This document shows positions 16,478-27,329 of a stretch of 64,000 bases of DNA, piece by piece. The number at the start of each line of letters is the position of its first letter. The first letter of the stretch is position 1. A model generated the notes under the pieces. That model had not been told where the DNA came from, did not search any database, and saw nothing but the letters and a program-made list of their open reading frames with translations. Origin of the DNA: Hyaloperonospora brassicae (Eukaryota; Oomycota; Peronosporomycetes; Peronosporales; Peronosporaceae); assembly GCA_947650285.1 (NCBI GenBank), contig CANTFL010000170.1, forward strand, positions 17,031 through 81,030, read 5' to 3'. A program made the translations under genes and the position numbers.

Positions 16478-17908
16478 TCACTGTTGATGCTCGGGTCCAT
16501 CACGTACCTTGATGTCCATTCCGGCACGGAGGTACTGGAATCGCTTGGTGCCGAGTGCCTTCGTTAGTATGTCGGCAAGTTGATGTTCCGTCTCCTTGTA
16601 TATCACCTTTATATCACCGGCCAGAACTTTCTCTCGGACAAAGTGGTGACGTATGTCTACGTGTTTAGTCCGCGCATGGTATCCTGGGTTTGTTGCGAGA
16701 GCAATGGCTCCTTGATTATCCTCGTAGATGACAGTAGGATTCTTCTGCTCGAATCCGAGGTCAGCCATTAACATCCTTGCCCATAGTATGTCTTGAGTGC
16801 ACATGCTTAGCGCCATGTATTCAGCCTCAGAAGTACTCAATGCAACGGTGCGTTGGTACTTAGACTTAAATATAACAGGGCCTCCATTTAGCACCAGCAA
16901 AACACCAGATACCGATCGACGGTCGTCCAAGCTGTTTCCCCAATCGGCGTCACTATACGCTGTTAGTTGTTGCTGTAGTTTGTCAACACTGTAGTGTAAT
17001 CCAAAACCACTCGTCGAGCGGAGATATCTTAGCACTTTGATCAGTGCCTTCCAGTGTTGTGAGCCAGGGTTTTCTGCAAATCGTCCAAGTTGGCTCACAG
17101 GAAATGCTGCGTCTGGTCTGGTCGTGGTCACTATAAACAGCAGTCGTCCCAGCAATTGGCGGTACGGTGTACGACTCATGGCTTGTCTTTCGACATCGGA
17201 CTTTGGACTGTTTGCGCTGGACAGTTTCATGCTCTGATCACATGGGTTACCAGTTGGTCGGGCTTGAGTCTGTCCAAACATGTCTGCTGTCTCCTCGATG
17301 TATCTTTGTTGCGAAATAAACATCTCACGCTTCTTTCGGTCGTACATAACTTCCATTCCAAGCAAGTGCTTCACTAAACCAAGGTCTTTGGTTTGAAACC
17401 GCTGAGAGATTTGTTCTTTCACCTTGCGTACCGTGGTTGCTTCTTTTGCAGCCACAATCATATCATCAACGTATAAGCACACGTACGCCCAGCCTTCACC
17501 ATCCTTTATCTTGTATATGCATCGATCAGCACCGCACGCGACAAATCCCATCTCCAGTAATGCATTGTGAATCGTCTTATTCCAGGCATTTGCAGCCTGC
17601 TTAAGTCCGTAAAGCGCGCGATTCAATTTAAGTACAAACTCGCTGCCAATTTTCATCCCTTTGGGTGGTAACAAGTATACTTCTTCTTGTAGTTCGGCAT
17701 TCAGGTAGGCCGTATCAACATCAAGCTGGTCGATCACATATCCTGCTGCGCAGCAAATCGACAATAGCATCCTGATGGAGTTCATACTGGCGACAGCCGC
17801 GTACGTCTCGAAAAAGTTGATACCATATTGTTGCAGGAATCCGAGCGCCACAAGTCGTGCTTTGTATCGACCATCACTCTTTTTAGCCCGAAACCCACTT
17901 CGATCCAA
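16478..17908 (-). CDS. Copia B pol: reverse transcriptase and RNase H (476 codons)
   Basis: Reverse transcribes the element and degrades the RNA strand. Blocks seen: FRAKKSDGRYKARLVALG, FFETYAAVASMNSIRMLL, QLDVDTAYLNAEL, LNRALYGLKQAANAWN, the catalytic CLYVDDMIVAAK, RFQTKDLGLVKHLLGMEV, then RNase H with YSDADWGNSLDDRRSVSG, STSEAEYMAL, EDNQGAIAL and KHVDIRHHFVRE, ending with ADILTKALG. It is complete for this half of copia pol. It is in a different phase from the upstream integrase frame; the shift lies between 17883 and 17908, inside the conserved GSKWV-FRAKK block, where two bases appear to be missing. Confidence 0.95.
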   Translation of the reverse strand: MDRSGFRAKKSDGRYKARLVALGFLQQYGINFFETYAAVASMNSIRMLLSICCAAGYVIDQLDVDTAYLNAELQEEVYLLPPKGMKIGSEFVLKLNRALYGLKQAANAWNKTIHNALLEMGFVACGADRCIYKIKDGEGWAYVCLYVDDMIVAAKEATTVRKVKEQISQRFQTKDLGLVKHLLGMEVMYDRKKREMFISQQRYIEETADMFGQTQARPTGNPCDQSMKLSSANSPKSDVERQAMSRTPYRQLLGRLLFIVTTTRPDAAFPVSQLGRFAENPGSQHWKALIKVLRYLRSTSGFGLHYSVDKLQQQLTAYSDADWGNSLDDRRSVSGVLLVLNGGPVIFKSKYQRTVALSTSEAEYMALSMCTQDILWARMLMADLGFEQKNPTVIYEDNQGAIALATNPGYHARTKHVDIRHHFVREKVLAGDIKVIYKETEHQLADILTKALGTKRFQYLRAGMDIKVRDGPEHQQ

Positions 17909-19802
17909 TTGGTTTCATTCCAGGCTTGCGCACAATTGGTGTCCACGTCTTGTTACGCTCATGAGCCGCAAATTCATTCTCAATAGCTTTAATCCATTGG
18001 TATCTGTCAGGTCCATTCACTGCCTCCGCATAAGAGCCAGGTAAATCACGAGCTATCATGGCAACTTCTGCTATCAATGCCACATCGCTGGTTATTCGCG
18101 ATCGCTTGGAAGGAGGTTCGTCATCTTCACTCCCACTGGCTTCATGGTTTTCATTGTATGGCACAATGCTGTTTTCTGTTGTGGTACTAGTGTTATTGTC
18201 TTCCAACAAGAGCTGAACAGGTAGCTCAATTGGTAGCATTTCATCAACACCTCCTCGTGGTCTGGATTCACTTCTCCCACTGGCATCGTCGGTAAGAACA
18301 CGATACTGATGCTCGCGACCGGAACGACGCTTAATTTGTGGACGGAACACCATCGCTCCAGAGTCGTGCGGATTGTGTAATTCGAGTTCTTGGTGACGAG
18401 GTCCTTGTTGAATTACTTGGGAAGTGTGTTGATGTTGTTCGTTGTTCATATTTCTTGCAAGATAATGATTGCTTGTCTCACTCGAAGGTGTGTTACTGAT
18501 GTCATTGTCAGAACTCGGTACTTCCATCTCCACATCTTCGACAATTTCGTGCTCTTCCATTTCAACATCTTCATCACCATCTTGTTGCAAGTTACTTGGT
18601 TGATCTCCATCATCGTCATCTTGTCGTATTATTATCATCTTCGGGTGTGGTACAACCGGATTGTCTTCGTAAATGTTACTAACTTCACGTTCATCTAACG
18701 CGATCGAACGACTGATCTTGATCGTACCAGTCTCCAGATCAAGCACCCTGTAACCCTTGGTGTGTCTTGCATATCCTAACAGCATGCAGCGAAACCCTTT
18801 CGCGTCGAATTTCGTGCGCTTTGAGTCATCGATATGTGCGTATCCAAGTGAACCAAATACACGTAGGTGAGAAATTTCGGGCTTCGTCTTAAAGCACAGT
18901 TCAAAAGGAGTCTTCTCCTCGTGATTGCAGTTCGTGGTTCTGTTAAGTAAATACACCGCCGTATTCACAGCTTCGGCCCACCACTTCTTTGCCACCCGCT
19001 TGTAATGCATCATGCTTCTGGCCGTCTCAACAATCGTACGGTTCATCCGTTCAGCAACACCGTTTTGTTGAGGACTGTAGGGTACTGTCTTCTGATGGAT
19101 GATGCCGTGTTTCTTGCAGTACGAAGCAAACCTCTTGTTTTTGTATTCACCGCCATTGTCAGTACGTATGGCCTTAATACGAAATCCACACTGCTGCTCC
19201 ATCTCGGTCCGAAATTCAATGAACTTCGACAGTACATCACTCTTGGACTTCAGAAAATATACAGTCACTAATCTTGAAAAATCGTCCACGAGAGACAATA
19301 CGTATCGTGACCCACCAGGAGTTGGGTTCTTCACAGGGCCCATGACGTCAGAGTGAATAAGCTGCAGTGGCTGCGTTGTCTTTGTCTTCGACTCTTGTGG
19401 AAAACTCGCGACACACAGTTTCCCTTGTAGACACCCTCCACACAAATTCTTGTTCGTGTCAGGTACTACATTCGGTAGTCCTTCCGTAGCCTCCTTTGTC
19501 TTTTTAAACTTGTTGTGGCTAATGTGACCCATTCGTGCATGCATCAGCTCCCACTTGTTACCAGCGTCTTCATGTTCTACCAACATCGCGTGCTCATACT
19601 CCACATCAAGAGTGTACACGCTTCTCATGCGCTTCGCAGAAATCATCAACACATTATCCTTGTAGATACTGCAGTATTTTTCACCGAATCGAACGTTGTA
19701 CCCACGCTGGACGATCTTGGGCACCGCTAGTAGTCGTCTGTCCAGCGTTGGAATGTGCAATACTTCATTCACAGTCACTGCTGTACCATTCGTACAGCGA
19801 AA
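17883..19802 (-). CDS. Copia B pol: protease end, pre-integrase and integrase
   Basis: Same frame as gag, after the TGA at 19803-19805. TVNEVLHIPTLDRRLLAVPK is the end of the protease region. The pre-integrase zinc module has HARMGHISHNKFK and CGGCLQGK. The integrase core shows HSDVMGPV, YVLSLVDDFSR, RTDNGGEY and PYSPQQNGVAERMNRT (D, D, E). The C-terminal side holds VFGSLGYAHI and ARHTKGYRVLDL, followed by an acidic linker (DDDDGDQPSNLQQDGDED) leading to RT. The frame ends at 17883 through a frameshift. Confidence 0.95.
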   Translation of the reverse strand, partial: FRCTNGTAVTVNEVLHIPTLDRRLLAVPKIVQRGYNVRFGEKYCSIYKDNVLMISAKRMRSVYTLDVEYEHAMLVEHEDAGNKWELMHARMGHISHNKFKKTKEATEGLPNVVPDTNKNLCGGCLQGKLCVASFPQESKTKTTQPLQLIHSDVMGPVKNPTPGGSRYVLSLVDDFSRLVTVYFLKSKSDVLSKFIEFRTEMEQQCGFRIKAIRTDNGGEYKNKRFASYCKKHGIIHQKTVPYSPQQNGVAERMNRTIVETARSMMHYKRVAKKWWAEAVNTAVYLLNRTTNCNHEEKTPFELCFKTKPEISHLRVFGSLGYAHIDDSKRTKFDAKGFRCMLLGYARHTKGYRVLDLETGTIKISRSIALDEREVSNIYEDNPVVPHPKMIIIRQDDDDGDQPSNLQQDGDEDVEMEEHEIVEDVEMEVPSSDNDISNTPSSETSNHYLARNMNNEQHQHTSQVIQQGPRHQELELHNPHDSGAMVFRPQIKRRSGREHQYRVLTDDASGRSESRPRGGVDEMLPIELPVQLLLEDNNTSTTTENSIVPYNENHEASGSEDDEPPSKRSRITSDVALIAEVAMIARDLPGSYAEAVNGPDRYQWIKAIENEFAAHERNKTWTPIVRKPGMKPIGSKWVSG

Positions 19803-20720
19803 TCAAATGCTTCCTCGTCCAATTGCATTCATGACCGCACCATCGGCAACGCGAACTTGAATGGCTTCTCTCAATTTCTCGTACTCAAAGAAATCTTCTT
19901 CGGCTGGGGTCATATGTGACGAGGCGCCGCTGTCCAACAACCATCCTTTTTTTAATCCGTTTGTGGCCGTGAATGCCATTTCATTTCCATCATTCTTGGT
20001 GGCAGATCGGCACTCAAACTGCTTGTGTCCGATCTTGTTACAGCGGTGACACTTCCCACGAAACGGCTGTTTCTTCTTCCAGCTCTCTTCTGCACCACGT
20101 TGTTTGCGCATTCCACGACCACGATCCTGTTTATGGCCTCCACGACCAACGCGGAAAGCTCCTTCGGAGACCTCTTGCTGCTGCTTCTTCTTGTGTTCCT
20201 TCAACAGCTTTTCTTTCACATCCACCATCGTCACACCCATGGAATTCTCAATGATGGACACAATCATCTCGAACTCTGCCGGTAAGCTACTCAGCAGAAC
20301 TGTCATCTGGCGTGCGTCGTCCATGGTATCGCCCACCGCCTCCATACTCAAAACAAGTTCATCGAAACGGTCGAGGTGGCTCACCATGTCGCCTCCCTCA
20401 TCCATACGAAATTCGTGCAATCGACGTGTCAGTGCCACTCGATTCTGAAGGTTTGTCTTGTTGTAGTAGTCGCGTAGTGTTTCCCATGCTTCCTTCGCAG
20501 TGCGAGCATGTCGGATCTTCGTCTGATGCTTTACTTCGATCCCTTGAGCAATAATAGCAAACGCCTTCATGTCCTTGACCTTCCAATCCTCCGTCATCTC
20601 CTGCTCCGACTTCACTTCCAAGATGTGCTCTAGCAGGCCCTTCCTCGCAAGTGTCATCTTCATATTGAATTCCCAATGGAAGTAGTTGTCTGTTCCAAGC
20701 AGGTCATCGGGTTTCTTCAT
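19803..20720 (-). CDS. Copia B gag and protease active site (305 codons to an in-frame TGA)
   Basis: Starts at the ATG complementary to 20718-20720, just inside the 5' LTR and primer site. Gag core of the UBN2/DUF4219 type: LLGTDNYFHWEFNMKMTL, AKEAWETLRDYYNKTN, LTRRLHEFRMDEGGDMVSHL, LLSSLPAEFEMIVSIIEN. The CCHC knuckle is CHRCNKIGHKQFEC, and the protease active site is GWLLDSGASSHMTP. The stop TGA at 19803-19805 falls inside the protease with coding sequence continuing in phase beyond it. It is therefore a nonsense mutation, not a natural gag-pol border. Confidence 0.95.
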   Translation of the reverse strand: MKKPDDLLGTDNYFHWEFNMKMTLARKGLLEHILEVKSEQEMTEDWKVKDMKAFAIIAQGIEVKHQTKIRHARTAKEAWETLRDYYNKTNLQNRVALTRRLHEFRMDEGGDMVSHLDRFDELVLSMEAVGDTMDDARQMTVLLSSLPAEFEMIVSIIENSMGVTMVDVKEKLLKEHKKKQQQEVSEGAFRVGRGGHKQDRGRGMRKQRGAEESWKKKQPFRGKCHRCNKIGHKQFECRSATKNDGNEMAFTATNGLKKGWLLDSGASSHMTPAEEDFFEYEKLREAIQVRVADGAVMNAIGRGSI

Positions 20721-20747
20721 CGTACTGGCTTCTGGCAGGGGTCCTTA

Positions 20748-20766
20748 AGCTCTTGGGCTCATAACC
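20748..20766 (-). other. Copia B primer binding site, half-tRNA type
   Basis: Directly adjacent to the 5' LTR, the plus strand reads cttgggctcataacc. This matches the anticodon stem-loop of a Met tRNA (CAU anticodon) and ends where a tRNA cut in the anticodon loop/stem would present its 3' end. Drosophila copia and Ty5 are known to prime from such tRNA halves; use here is inferred. Confidence 0.65.
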
Positions 20767-21020
20767 TGTTATGTCGAAGGAAAATTGGAAAGTGTATTGA
20801 ATTAGTTTTCCTATGAACTTACTCGTCGTGTTATCTTCTTCTACCTTGTAGCTTTCCCTGATCTTGATGGATTCTAGAACATACACTCAAGGTAGTTCTA
20901 GAATCATCAGACTGCACGTGAACCGTTTACACCCTGTCGTATCATCGCTGTCTTGTCACTTGTGCGTAGCAAATCACAGTTGGCTTTGTTGACCGTGCAT
21001 TGACAGTGCACACATCAACA
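20767..21020 (-). repeat. Copia B 5' LTR (254 bp)
   Basis: Identical to 16217-16470 apart from one visible base (gaaaattG versus gaaaattC context near 20786). Right-hand target duplication CCATT at 21021-21025. Confidence 0.95.
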
Positions 21021-21025
21021 CCATT

Positions 21026-21333
21026 CAGGCGAGTGTAGCGACTTTATTATTCCATTCCTTCTGTGCCTTGTCGTAAGTCGTCTCGCTTCGCTCGCCGCTT
21101 CTTGCCTTCGCCTCGATAATGGTGCGCTTGCTCTTGCCTATTACGTCCGTTGGTTGTCTGACCTTTGTCTTGTCGGTGGCTTGTGCGTGATCCTTGGAAG
21201 TCTATCGACGACCAGGCTTCGGAAAATGTAGATAAAGTCGTAACGAATGATGATCCATTTCCTTTAACCACCGCGTGATCGTCTATTCACCGACGGCTTC
21301 GGCGGTTCTACAGGTATCCGTTGAGCTTTTCCG
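21026..21333. other. Gypsy B internal stretch with no clear feature
   Basis: Between Copia B and the first recognisable part of the antisense ORF. A 74-codon basic minus frame (21047-21271) and short plus frames exist, but none is convincing. Confidence 0.5.
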
Positions 21334-22013
21334 GTGACGTCCGTCGACCCCGTAGCGACGACAGCCAATTCCCCGCCGAGTTGTCACTCTTGTGGCTTAA
21401 GCGATCGTGATTCTGGAGCAGCGTCAGACGTTCTTTGTCTCATCTCGATCCTTCACGAACGCATGCAAGGTCGTGAGCTCAAACTCACTCGATTAATTGC
21501 CGCTCTACTAGAAATTTGGGTCCTCTTCTTGATGTATCTAGTCGGCAGTCAATTTTTTCGAGCAAGGACGCTTACGGACTTGAATGCTCTGATGTCGGCT
21601 GATGAAGTCCCTGCTGTTGATCGCTCTGGAGACATCGCGTCACTCTGCATTGCACTCTAGCAGTCTCATCGCTCGAACACTTCTCATCGACGACGTAATC
21701 AAGCTGCTGCCGCGAAATCGGTGAATTTACGCCACCGGTTTACGAAAACCTAGAAGGAGTCTGAGACTTTGAAGAGTGCAGATCTCAAGACCACCGAGCT
21801 CATTGACTCGCTCCTTAAGTCAATTTACTACTTGGAAGCGTCTGCGCCCCAGGCTGCTCGACATCGCGACGATCGTCTCGCCTCAGCTGAACGATTGGTC
21901 GCAACGCTCAAGGATGGTATTGTTGATCGAGACAGGCAGATCACTCAGCTAACACGCCAGCTCGCCAACGCATAAGCCCGACAGATTACGGTTCAAGGCG
22001 TCGCGCCCACGTA
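21334..22013 (+). pseudogene. Gypsy B antisense ORF, N-terminal coiled-coil part
   Basis: One plus-strand phase, interrupted by a few stops, reads as protein from 21334 to about 22.1 kb: LISILHERMQGRELKLTRLI, then SADLKTTELIDSLLKSIYYL and DDRLASAERLVATLKDGIVD followed by RDRQITQLTRQLANA. The second part has a heptad-like pattern and looks like a coiled coil. It lies antisense to the Gypsy B pol, between the integrase end and the 3' terminal repeat. I do not recognise the product. Confidence 0.45.
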
Positions 22014-22054
22014 TTTTCGCCAGCTCCAGGGAGATACTGCCGCCTTGTGCACCG

Positions 22055-23104
22055 GTGATGCCCACGCTCTTAAGATTGCTCAGCGTACAATCAGCCGCCA
22101 GAAACAAGTCCCCAATAACAGAAGACACTCCTCTTTCATGTAAACTTTCGTTGCCCGCTGGACCCCACCTTGCTGTGGCTGCTGCGGTTGGTGTTGACGT
22201 TCCTGGAATGAATCCGCGCGACATGGACTTAACTTTGCGCCTTTGTCGTCTTTTTGCCACGCGGTTTCAAAAAGTGATTTCTCGGGTTGTCGTCGACGTT
22301 CCATACATGGTTTTACAACTCGAGCCTACAGCGGTTTCTTCTCGACAAATAGCGCCAGAGAATTCACGCGCTGCGTTGATGCGGTCACTTTTTTCAGCTG
22401 CTTCGCTGGTATCGCCATCCTCCGTTAACTTCGTTCTTGTAGGATTGTTACCTGAGCCAATTTCCCCTACCGTCGCGTCCGGCGTGGATATCTCATCGTC
22501 TCCGACCTCGTCTTCCACTGCACAAGCATCTTCGACAGTATTCAACACTTCGACGACGAATTTTTTCGTTTGCCGTGTGTCTTTGTTGGTCTCCCGAAGC
22601 ACTTCAAGCCCAGACGTTACACCCACGGCCAGAATTAATCAAGGCTCCAGCAATTCCTCCGTGGTAAATGTTCCGGCGCTGTCGCGTGGAATGTCCAAGT
22701 CTTCGACTGATCCTATGAGCACTTCCACCGGTCTGGCTTCGTCGATGAGCTTGTCGCCACCATCTCTCGGGGTGTTCGCGATGTCATCTGCGACGTCTAT
22801 GCCTGATTCCAGCTCGTCGTCGTCGACAACTTAGCCCCAGGATCCTGTCCTAGTCTCGGCGAACGTTCCTTTATTGCAGATATTTCCGACTATCACTTCC
22901 ACTTCCCCAGCTTTACCTGCATCGACGACGCCACCCAAACCGCGTCGCAAGTCAGGCTCTAGTCGCACGAGTACGCGCAATTCTCCGTTGCTCCCAAGAC
23001 GAAGCTTAATGTCTCCAAGCGCTTTATCCCGAACGCGACCACAAACACGGAGTCCATCCTCGACTGGGTCGCCTTCGGCTCCAGCACGGATGATGGCTCG
23101 TTGA
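22055..23104 (+). pseudogene. Gypsy B antisense ORF, Ser/Thr/Pro-rich middle part
   Basis: Plus-strand frame, 259 codons open to 22834 and then the same phase again at 22874-23104. Composition is strongly Ser/Thr/Pro/Val (ISSSPTSSSTAQASSTVF; SPSALSRTRPQTRSPSSTG), like a disordered linker. The phase differs from the coiled-coil part and from the next part, so indels have accumulated. An overlapping minus frame (22267-22626) is probably a shadow. Confidence 0.4.
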
Positions 23105-23247
23105 TCGGTGCGTTGCGCGCCTGGAACGGCGACCATGCGTCTGAGCCCCTGTCAAGCCCAGAACCTTCGCCGAACGTTTTCCCTGTTCATCCGCCTCACG
23201 CTGCTGCCTCAGTGGATAGACTTACAGATGAAGCAAGCCTGTCTTAA

Positions 23248-24478
23248 TTGACGGTCGTCGGTGCTGTTGCTGCTATTGTTATGCCTGCGGTTGCTGCGAG
23301 TGTTGGTTCCACCAACCTTCCATTGACTTTGGGCAAGAAGTCTCCAAGAGCTTCATTTAAGCAAGTCACGAACCCTATCTCGTCTTCAGCGCCAAATGTA
23401 ACTTTGTCTCCAAGCAAAGTTCATACCGTGATCGTTCCGTCGACTCCGCTAGCCCTCGCAACCGTCGCGCCCGTGATCGTTTCATCCATTCGATCTTCTG
23501 GGGCACGTAAGCCGCTTCTATCCAAGAAGAGGAAGGGTGCTCCCGATCCTACGAACAAGCACCGAAACAAGTCAGCATCCAGTGTTCCCGCACCCTTGTT
23601 GACACACTTTTCTCACTCTCCGACCTCGAGCGAAGTCGTCGTTGTTGCTCCTGAGTGCTCCCTGTTGACGGCGGCTCAACTCCCGTAATCTCTGGCTGTG
23701 CCATATTCCCTGCTTTGATCTCGTGCGAATCGATCGATTGCTTGTGCCTCTAGTTCTACTCCCGCCATGTGTGCAATTCTGAACGTCACGTTCTACCACT
23801 TCGGTTCTGCCCGCTGTTGGTCGCGCATTGTGTCAGCCCGATCTCCTATTCGGCAGGTGAATGAAGGGTCAAAATCTTTCGTCGCTCCCACTCCAATCTC
23901 TCTTTAGACTTCAAGCATTTGCGGACGTGTTCAACCCATCGGACCCGTGCCAACGCACGTTGACATTGTTTCCTCCAGCTCCCTTCTTCTTGTCTATAGA
24001 CGTGTTGAATGACGCTCGCACCAGATTACGAGCTAACAAGCCCTTGCCTCGTCCAGATTATCCGATACCTGAGGTGGCTGATGCGTGGGTCAAGTATCGG
24101 AAATACTGCAAGGATCGAGTGCCACCGATTCGTATTGACACTCGTTCACGTATCTACGTTGCTCTTTGCGAACGCACTCACTGGATTCTAAGTTCGAGCG
24201 TTCTGATGGGCATGAATCCGGATCAATACCCCAACCGTTCGGTGGAAGACTTGATTCGCATTCACGCTGCGTGGGTTGAGAACAGCAGTGCTCGCAAAAT
24301 CCGCGGCGATCTTCTGCGAGTGGTTGCAAAGGCTTTGAACGAAGTCCTCCGCGACGCTACAGCTGTGGGAACTCCGCTTGGACCAGCTCCTCGAATCAAC
24401 CCTGAGTTTTGTTTTGAGCCGTCGGTCCCCGTGTACCCGATCATGAGCTTTGCGTGGAAACCAGCTAGCACCGATTGA
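23248..24478 (+). pseudogene. Gypsy B antisense ORF, C-terminal globular part
   Basis: Two plus-strand frames. 23248-23688 is still Ser/Pro/Val-rich. 23861-24478 (205 codons) is the best protein-like piece: FADVFNPSDPCQRTLTLFPP, RPDYPIPEVADAWVKYRKYC, ARKIRGDLLRVVAKALNEVL and VPVYPIMSFAWKPASTD, with normal composition and predicted helices. This suggests a folded C-terminal domain under past selection. It runs opposite to pol and precedes it on the plus strand. Family unknown to me. Confidence 0.5.
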
Positions 24479-25360
24479 ATCTTCGATATTGACGTTCTTC
24501 ATCATGACAAACCTTGGCGAGCTTGTTGGTTTACTCGTCCGTCAGAGCACCCGTATAACACCTTTTTTGCCTACGTAACAGGAATTTCCGGTCTTTGTGC
24601 CTGTGGGCGCATCTAAAAGAGAGGTGGAGTCTTTGATCGTTGAGGATGTTGATCCAGCCAAGACTATACCTCCGGCTATTGATTCGTTCGCGCCGGAACC
24701 GAAAAATTGTCGTGGTATGCATATTATTCTTGATGATCCTCGTCGTGGCTCTACGCTATTCGTGGGTAGTCCCATCCCCAACGTCTCTAACATTTAGTCG
24801 GCGGCCGCTCGCCTGTGGTCTCATAAAATGTTTGATCCATTTCATCTTCGTTGTATGTACAATTGCATGTCAGTGCAGTATCATCATCTCTCATTCCGTC
24901 TACACCTTGACCAAAGGAGGATAGGCGCGGTGTAGTCCACTTACTGCTCGTCGGAGACTTGCGCCATCTGTAGACAATTCTCTTTCTTCTTCTCCTCAAG
25001 TAGTCGAATAGCAAGCCTCCTCACGACAGGTTAATTAGTGGCTCCCACGTGGGTTCATCGTATCCCATCCATGTGACTAGAAACTTTCTCTGGCTCCTGT
25101 TAGTGGTCGTCGTCCTTGTCGTATCGTGATCCAATGTATTTTCTACTTCGTATCGACCTCTCGCCTCGTAGAATACCCAGATATCTTACGGCAATAGCTC
25201 CTCATCAAAACCAAGACGATCCGTTCCCCCAAGCCCATGCACTAACTTCGTCGTTGGACGTACACGTTGTCCTGTCACCTTTTGTAAGCGTGATAAATGG
25301 ACCACTGGATAGAATTGATATCCGCTTCTATCTGGCAGCTTTAATATAAACGCGAGCTCT

Positions 25361-26430
25361 TTAATTTGTCTCTGGACTCGGAAAAGACCATGTCACCTGT
25401 GTGCTAGCTTTTTTAAGTCCCGGCTTCAGCCGTTTCATAAATAGCCACACTTGGTCTCCTTCATTATTTGCGGCATTCGACATTCTCATTGTCTTCGTGC
25501 TTTGAACTCCGCTGTCACCCATTTGAGTAGCTTGATCTCCTCGCGCCTCATTTTCTTGTCCAGTATCCTGGACAGTGTTCGTTGACTCTATTCGTCTTTC
25601 AGCTTGACTTAGCAGCTCGTTGTGTTTACGCGCTGTTCTCAATTTCTCTCTCACTTGGTATTATTTTGCTATTCGTAGCACCACTTTTTATGCCTGTTAG
25701 ACTCGCGACGTCACAGGACTGGATTCGTCGAGTCCATCACCCTATTATATTTTGGCTTGGCAAGTCGCATTGACTCAGTGTTCGCCTTCAGTGTTGAGTG
25801 GGCAATTCAGCCGTGTACCAAATAGAACGGCGTCTCTTATCTCGTTGAATATCTTGAGTTGTTCATAGTGTAAACAACAATTTCTTCAATGCCATCCCAA
25901 TCTGCATGTAGTGGATCTTCTACGTAGACCCGCACCGTTTGTATCATTGTCTTCACACTTCGCTCTTGCTGTCCGTTTGCTTGTGGACGATAACTGAGAG
26001 TGGCTATCGACTTAGATTGCATCATTTCAGCAAACGTTTGAAAGACCTCACTCATGAACCTAGGATCTCTATCGTGACGAATGAGACTAGGAGCACCAGC
26101 ATGACGGACGATGTTCTCTTCAAATGCTTTTGCTACCTATAATGCCTACGTATTGATCATGGCTTTAGCTATCACAACTTTATAAAATGGTCTCGGAACA
26201 GTAACAACGCTGTGTTTTTCCGTCGAGTGTTCGGGAGTGGGATGAAAAAATCTATAGACACCATCTGAAATGGTCGCTCGGCCACTATATTCCCCGGCGA
26301 ATGCCCTTTGAGTGTTGGCTTGCTTTTGCTTGAATCGCAATCTTCGCACTCTTGTACATGCCTTGCTACGTCTGCATACAGGCCAGTCCAGTCATAATCG
26401 GTCTTGACTTTGTGATATGTCCGCACAATT
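25361..26430 (-). pseudogene. Gypsy B integrase
   Basis: Minus-strand pieces in more than one frame. The zinc-finger end and core start are VARHVQECEDCDSSKSK and FQMVSIDFFIPLPNTRRKN. Second Asp: LIRHDRDPRFMSEVFQTF. Third acidic residue: SYRPQANGQQERSVKTM. C-terminal block: EGDQVWLFMKRLKPGLKK (25.4-25.5 kb). Several stops and shifts make it inactive. The C-terminus ends near 25.36 kb, leaving about 4 kb before the 3' terminal repeat, which holds the antisense ORF and Copia B. Confidence 0.85.
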
Positions 26431-27329
26431 CCTTGATGGCCGCCTTCTATCGAGTCATGACAATTTCATTGTATCTCATCGACAAGTGTCGTTGGAGTTA
26501 CGAGTTGTACTTTGATGTCATCTTCTTGTGTCTCTTTTAATTATCGGCGCCGTCCCACGTTATAAAGCAACCCGTCCTGACTCAACACGAATCAAACAGC
26601 GATATCCCCGGCTTCGCTAGCTTGACGATGTGTCTATTTTTCGAATTTTCCTTGCACATACGTTTTGAGATCTTCCCACTTCGTTTCTTATTCTTGTAAG
26701 GTTGATGTTTGTTCTCTCCGATTCTGTTGGACGGCTGTAGGGTCGATATCCTTCGCAATTAATGATCCTTGAGGTTCTGGATTCGGTCGGGTCACGATAT
26801 GTCGAGCACAATTTTCGTATTCTTGGTTTTCGCCCTACTCTTCATCCCTCTCTATCGGTCGTCCATTATCCAGCTAGTCGGCAAACCGCACACGACGAAT
26901 TGTACTCCGTGTAACCGCTAATACCGCTGACTTTGCTTCGATGACCTCATCGCTTTTCCTATCTTAACCACCCTTATTGTATATGATTCAGTTTTCGTAG
27001 CTCTATATAGCGTTCCTCAGCTGAGCGTAGCTCTTCCGTCTTGGCCTCTAGTGCTTTTGTGGCCAGAAAGCCGGCGGCTGCATTTTGACAGCGGATAACG
27101 TGTAATTATTGTACAAACTAAACCTCGTAACTAACTCTTTATGACGTGTCAGTTCTACTTGCAGTGCGTGGTGTTTACATGCAATCATTCCCACGGCTTG
27201 TTGGATCGCTAGCATCGAGTCCCTTACTATGATCAGATCTGCAACTTGGTAATTTAATACTGATTGAGCGCCTCAGTACATGCCGGTGTATTCTGCCAAA
27301 TTTACCGTGGTAGACGGAAGCTAATCACT

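Larger units (their letters stand above)
16217..21020 (-). mobile_element. Copia B: young Ty1/copia element, complete, 4804 bp
   Basis: Two 254-bp LTRs (16217-16470 and 20767-21020) differ by a single visible base. A 5-bp target duplication, CCATT, flanks it (16212-16216 and 21021-21025). The polyprotein is complete in domain content but broken by one TGA in protease and one frameshift before RT. Its primer site matches the anticodon region of a Met tRNA (half-tRNA priming). Inserted into Gypsy B just inside its 3' terminal repeat. Confidence 0.97.

Noticed and set aside
22267..22626. Acidic 119-codon minus frame opposite the Ser-rich ORF
   Set aside because: Complement of Ser/Thr-rich codons; the plus frame is longer and more consistent with its neighbours.
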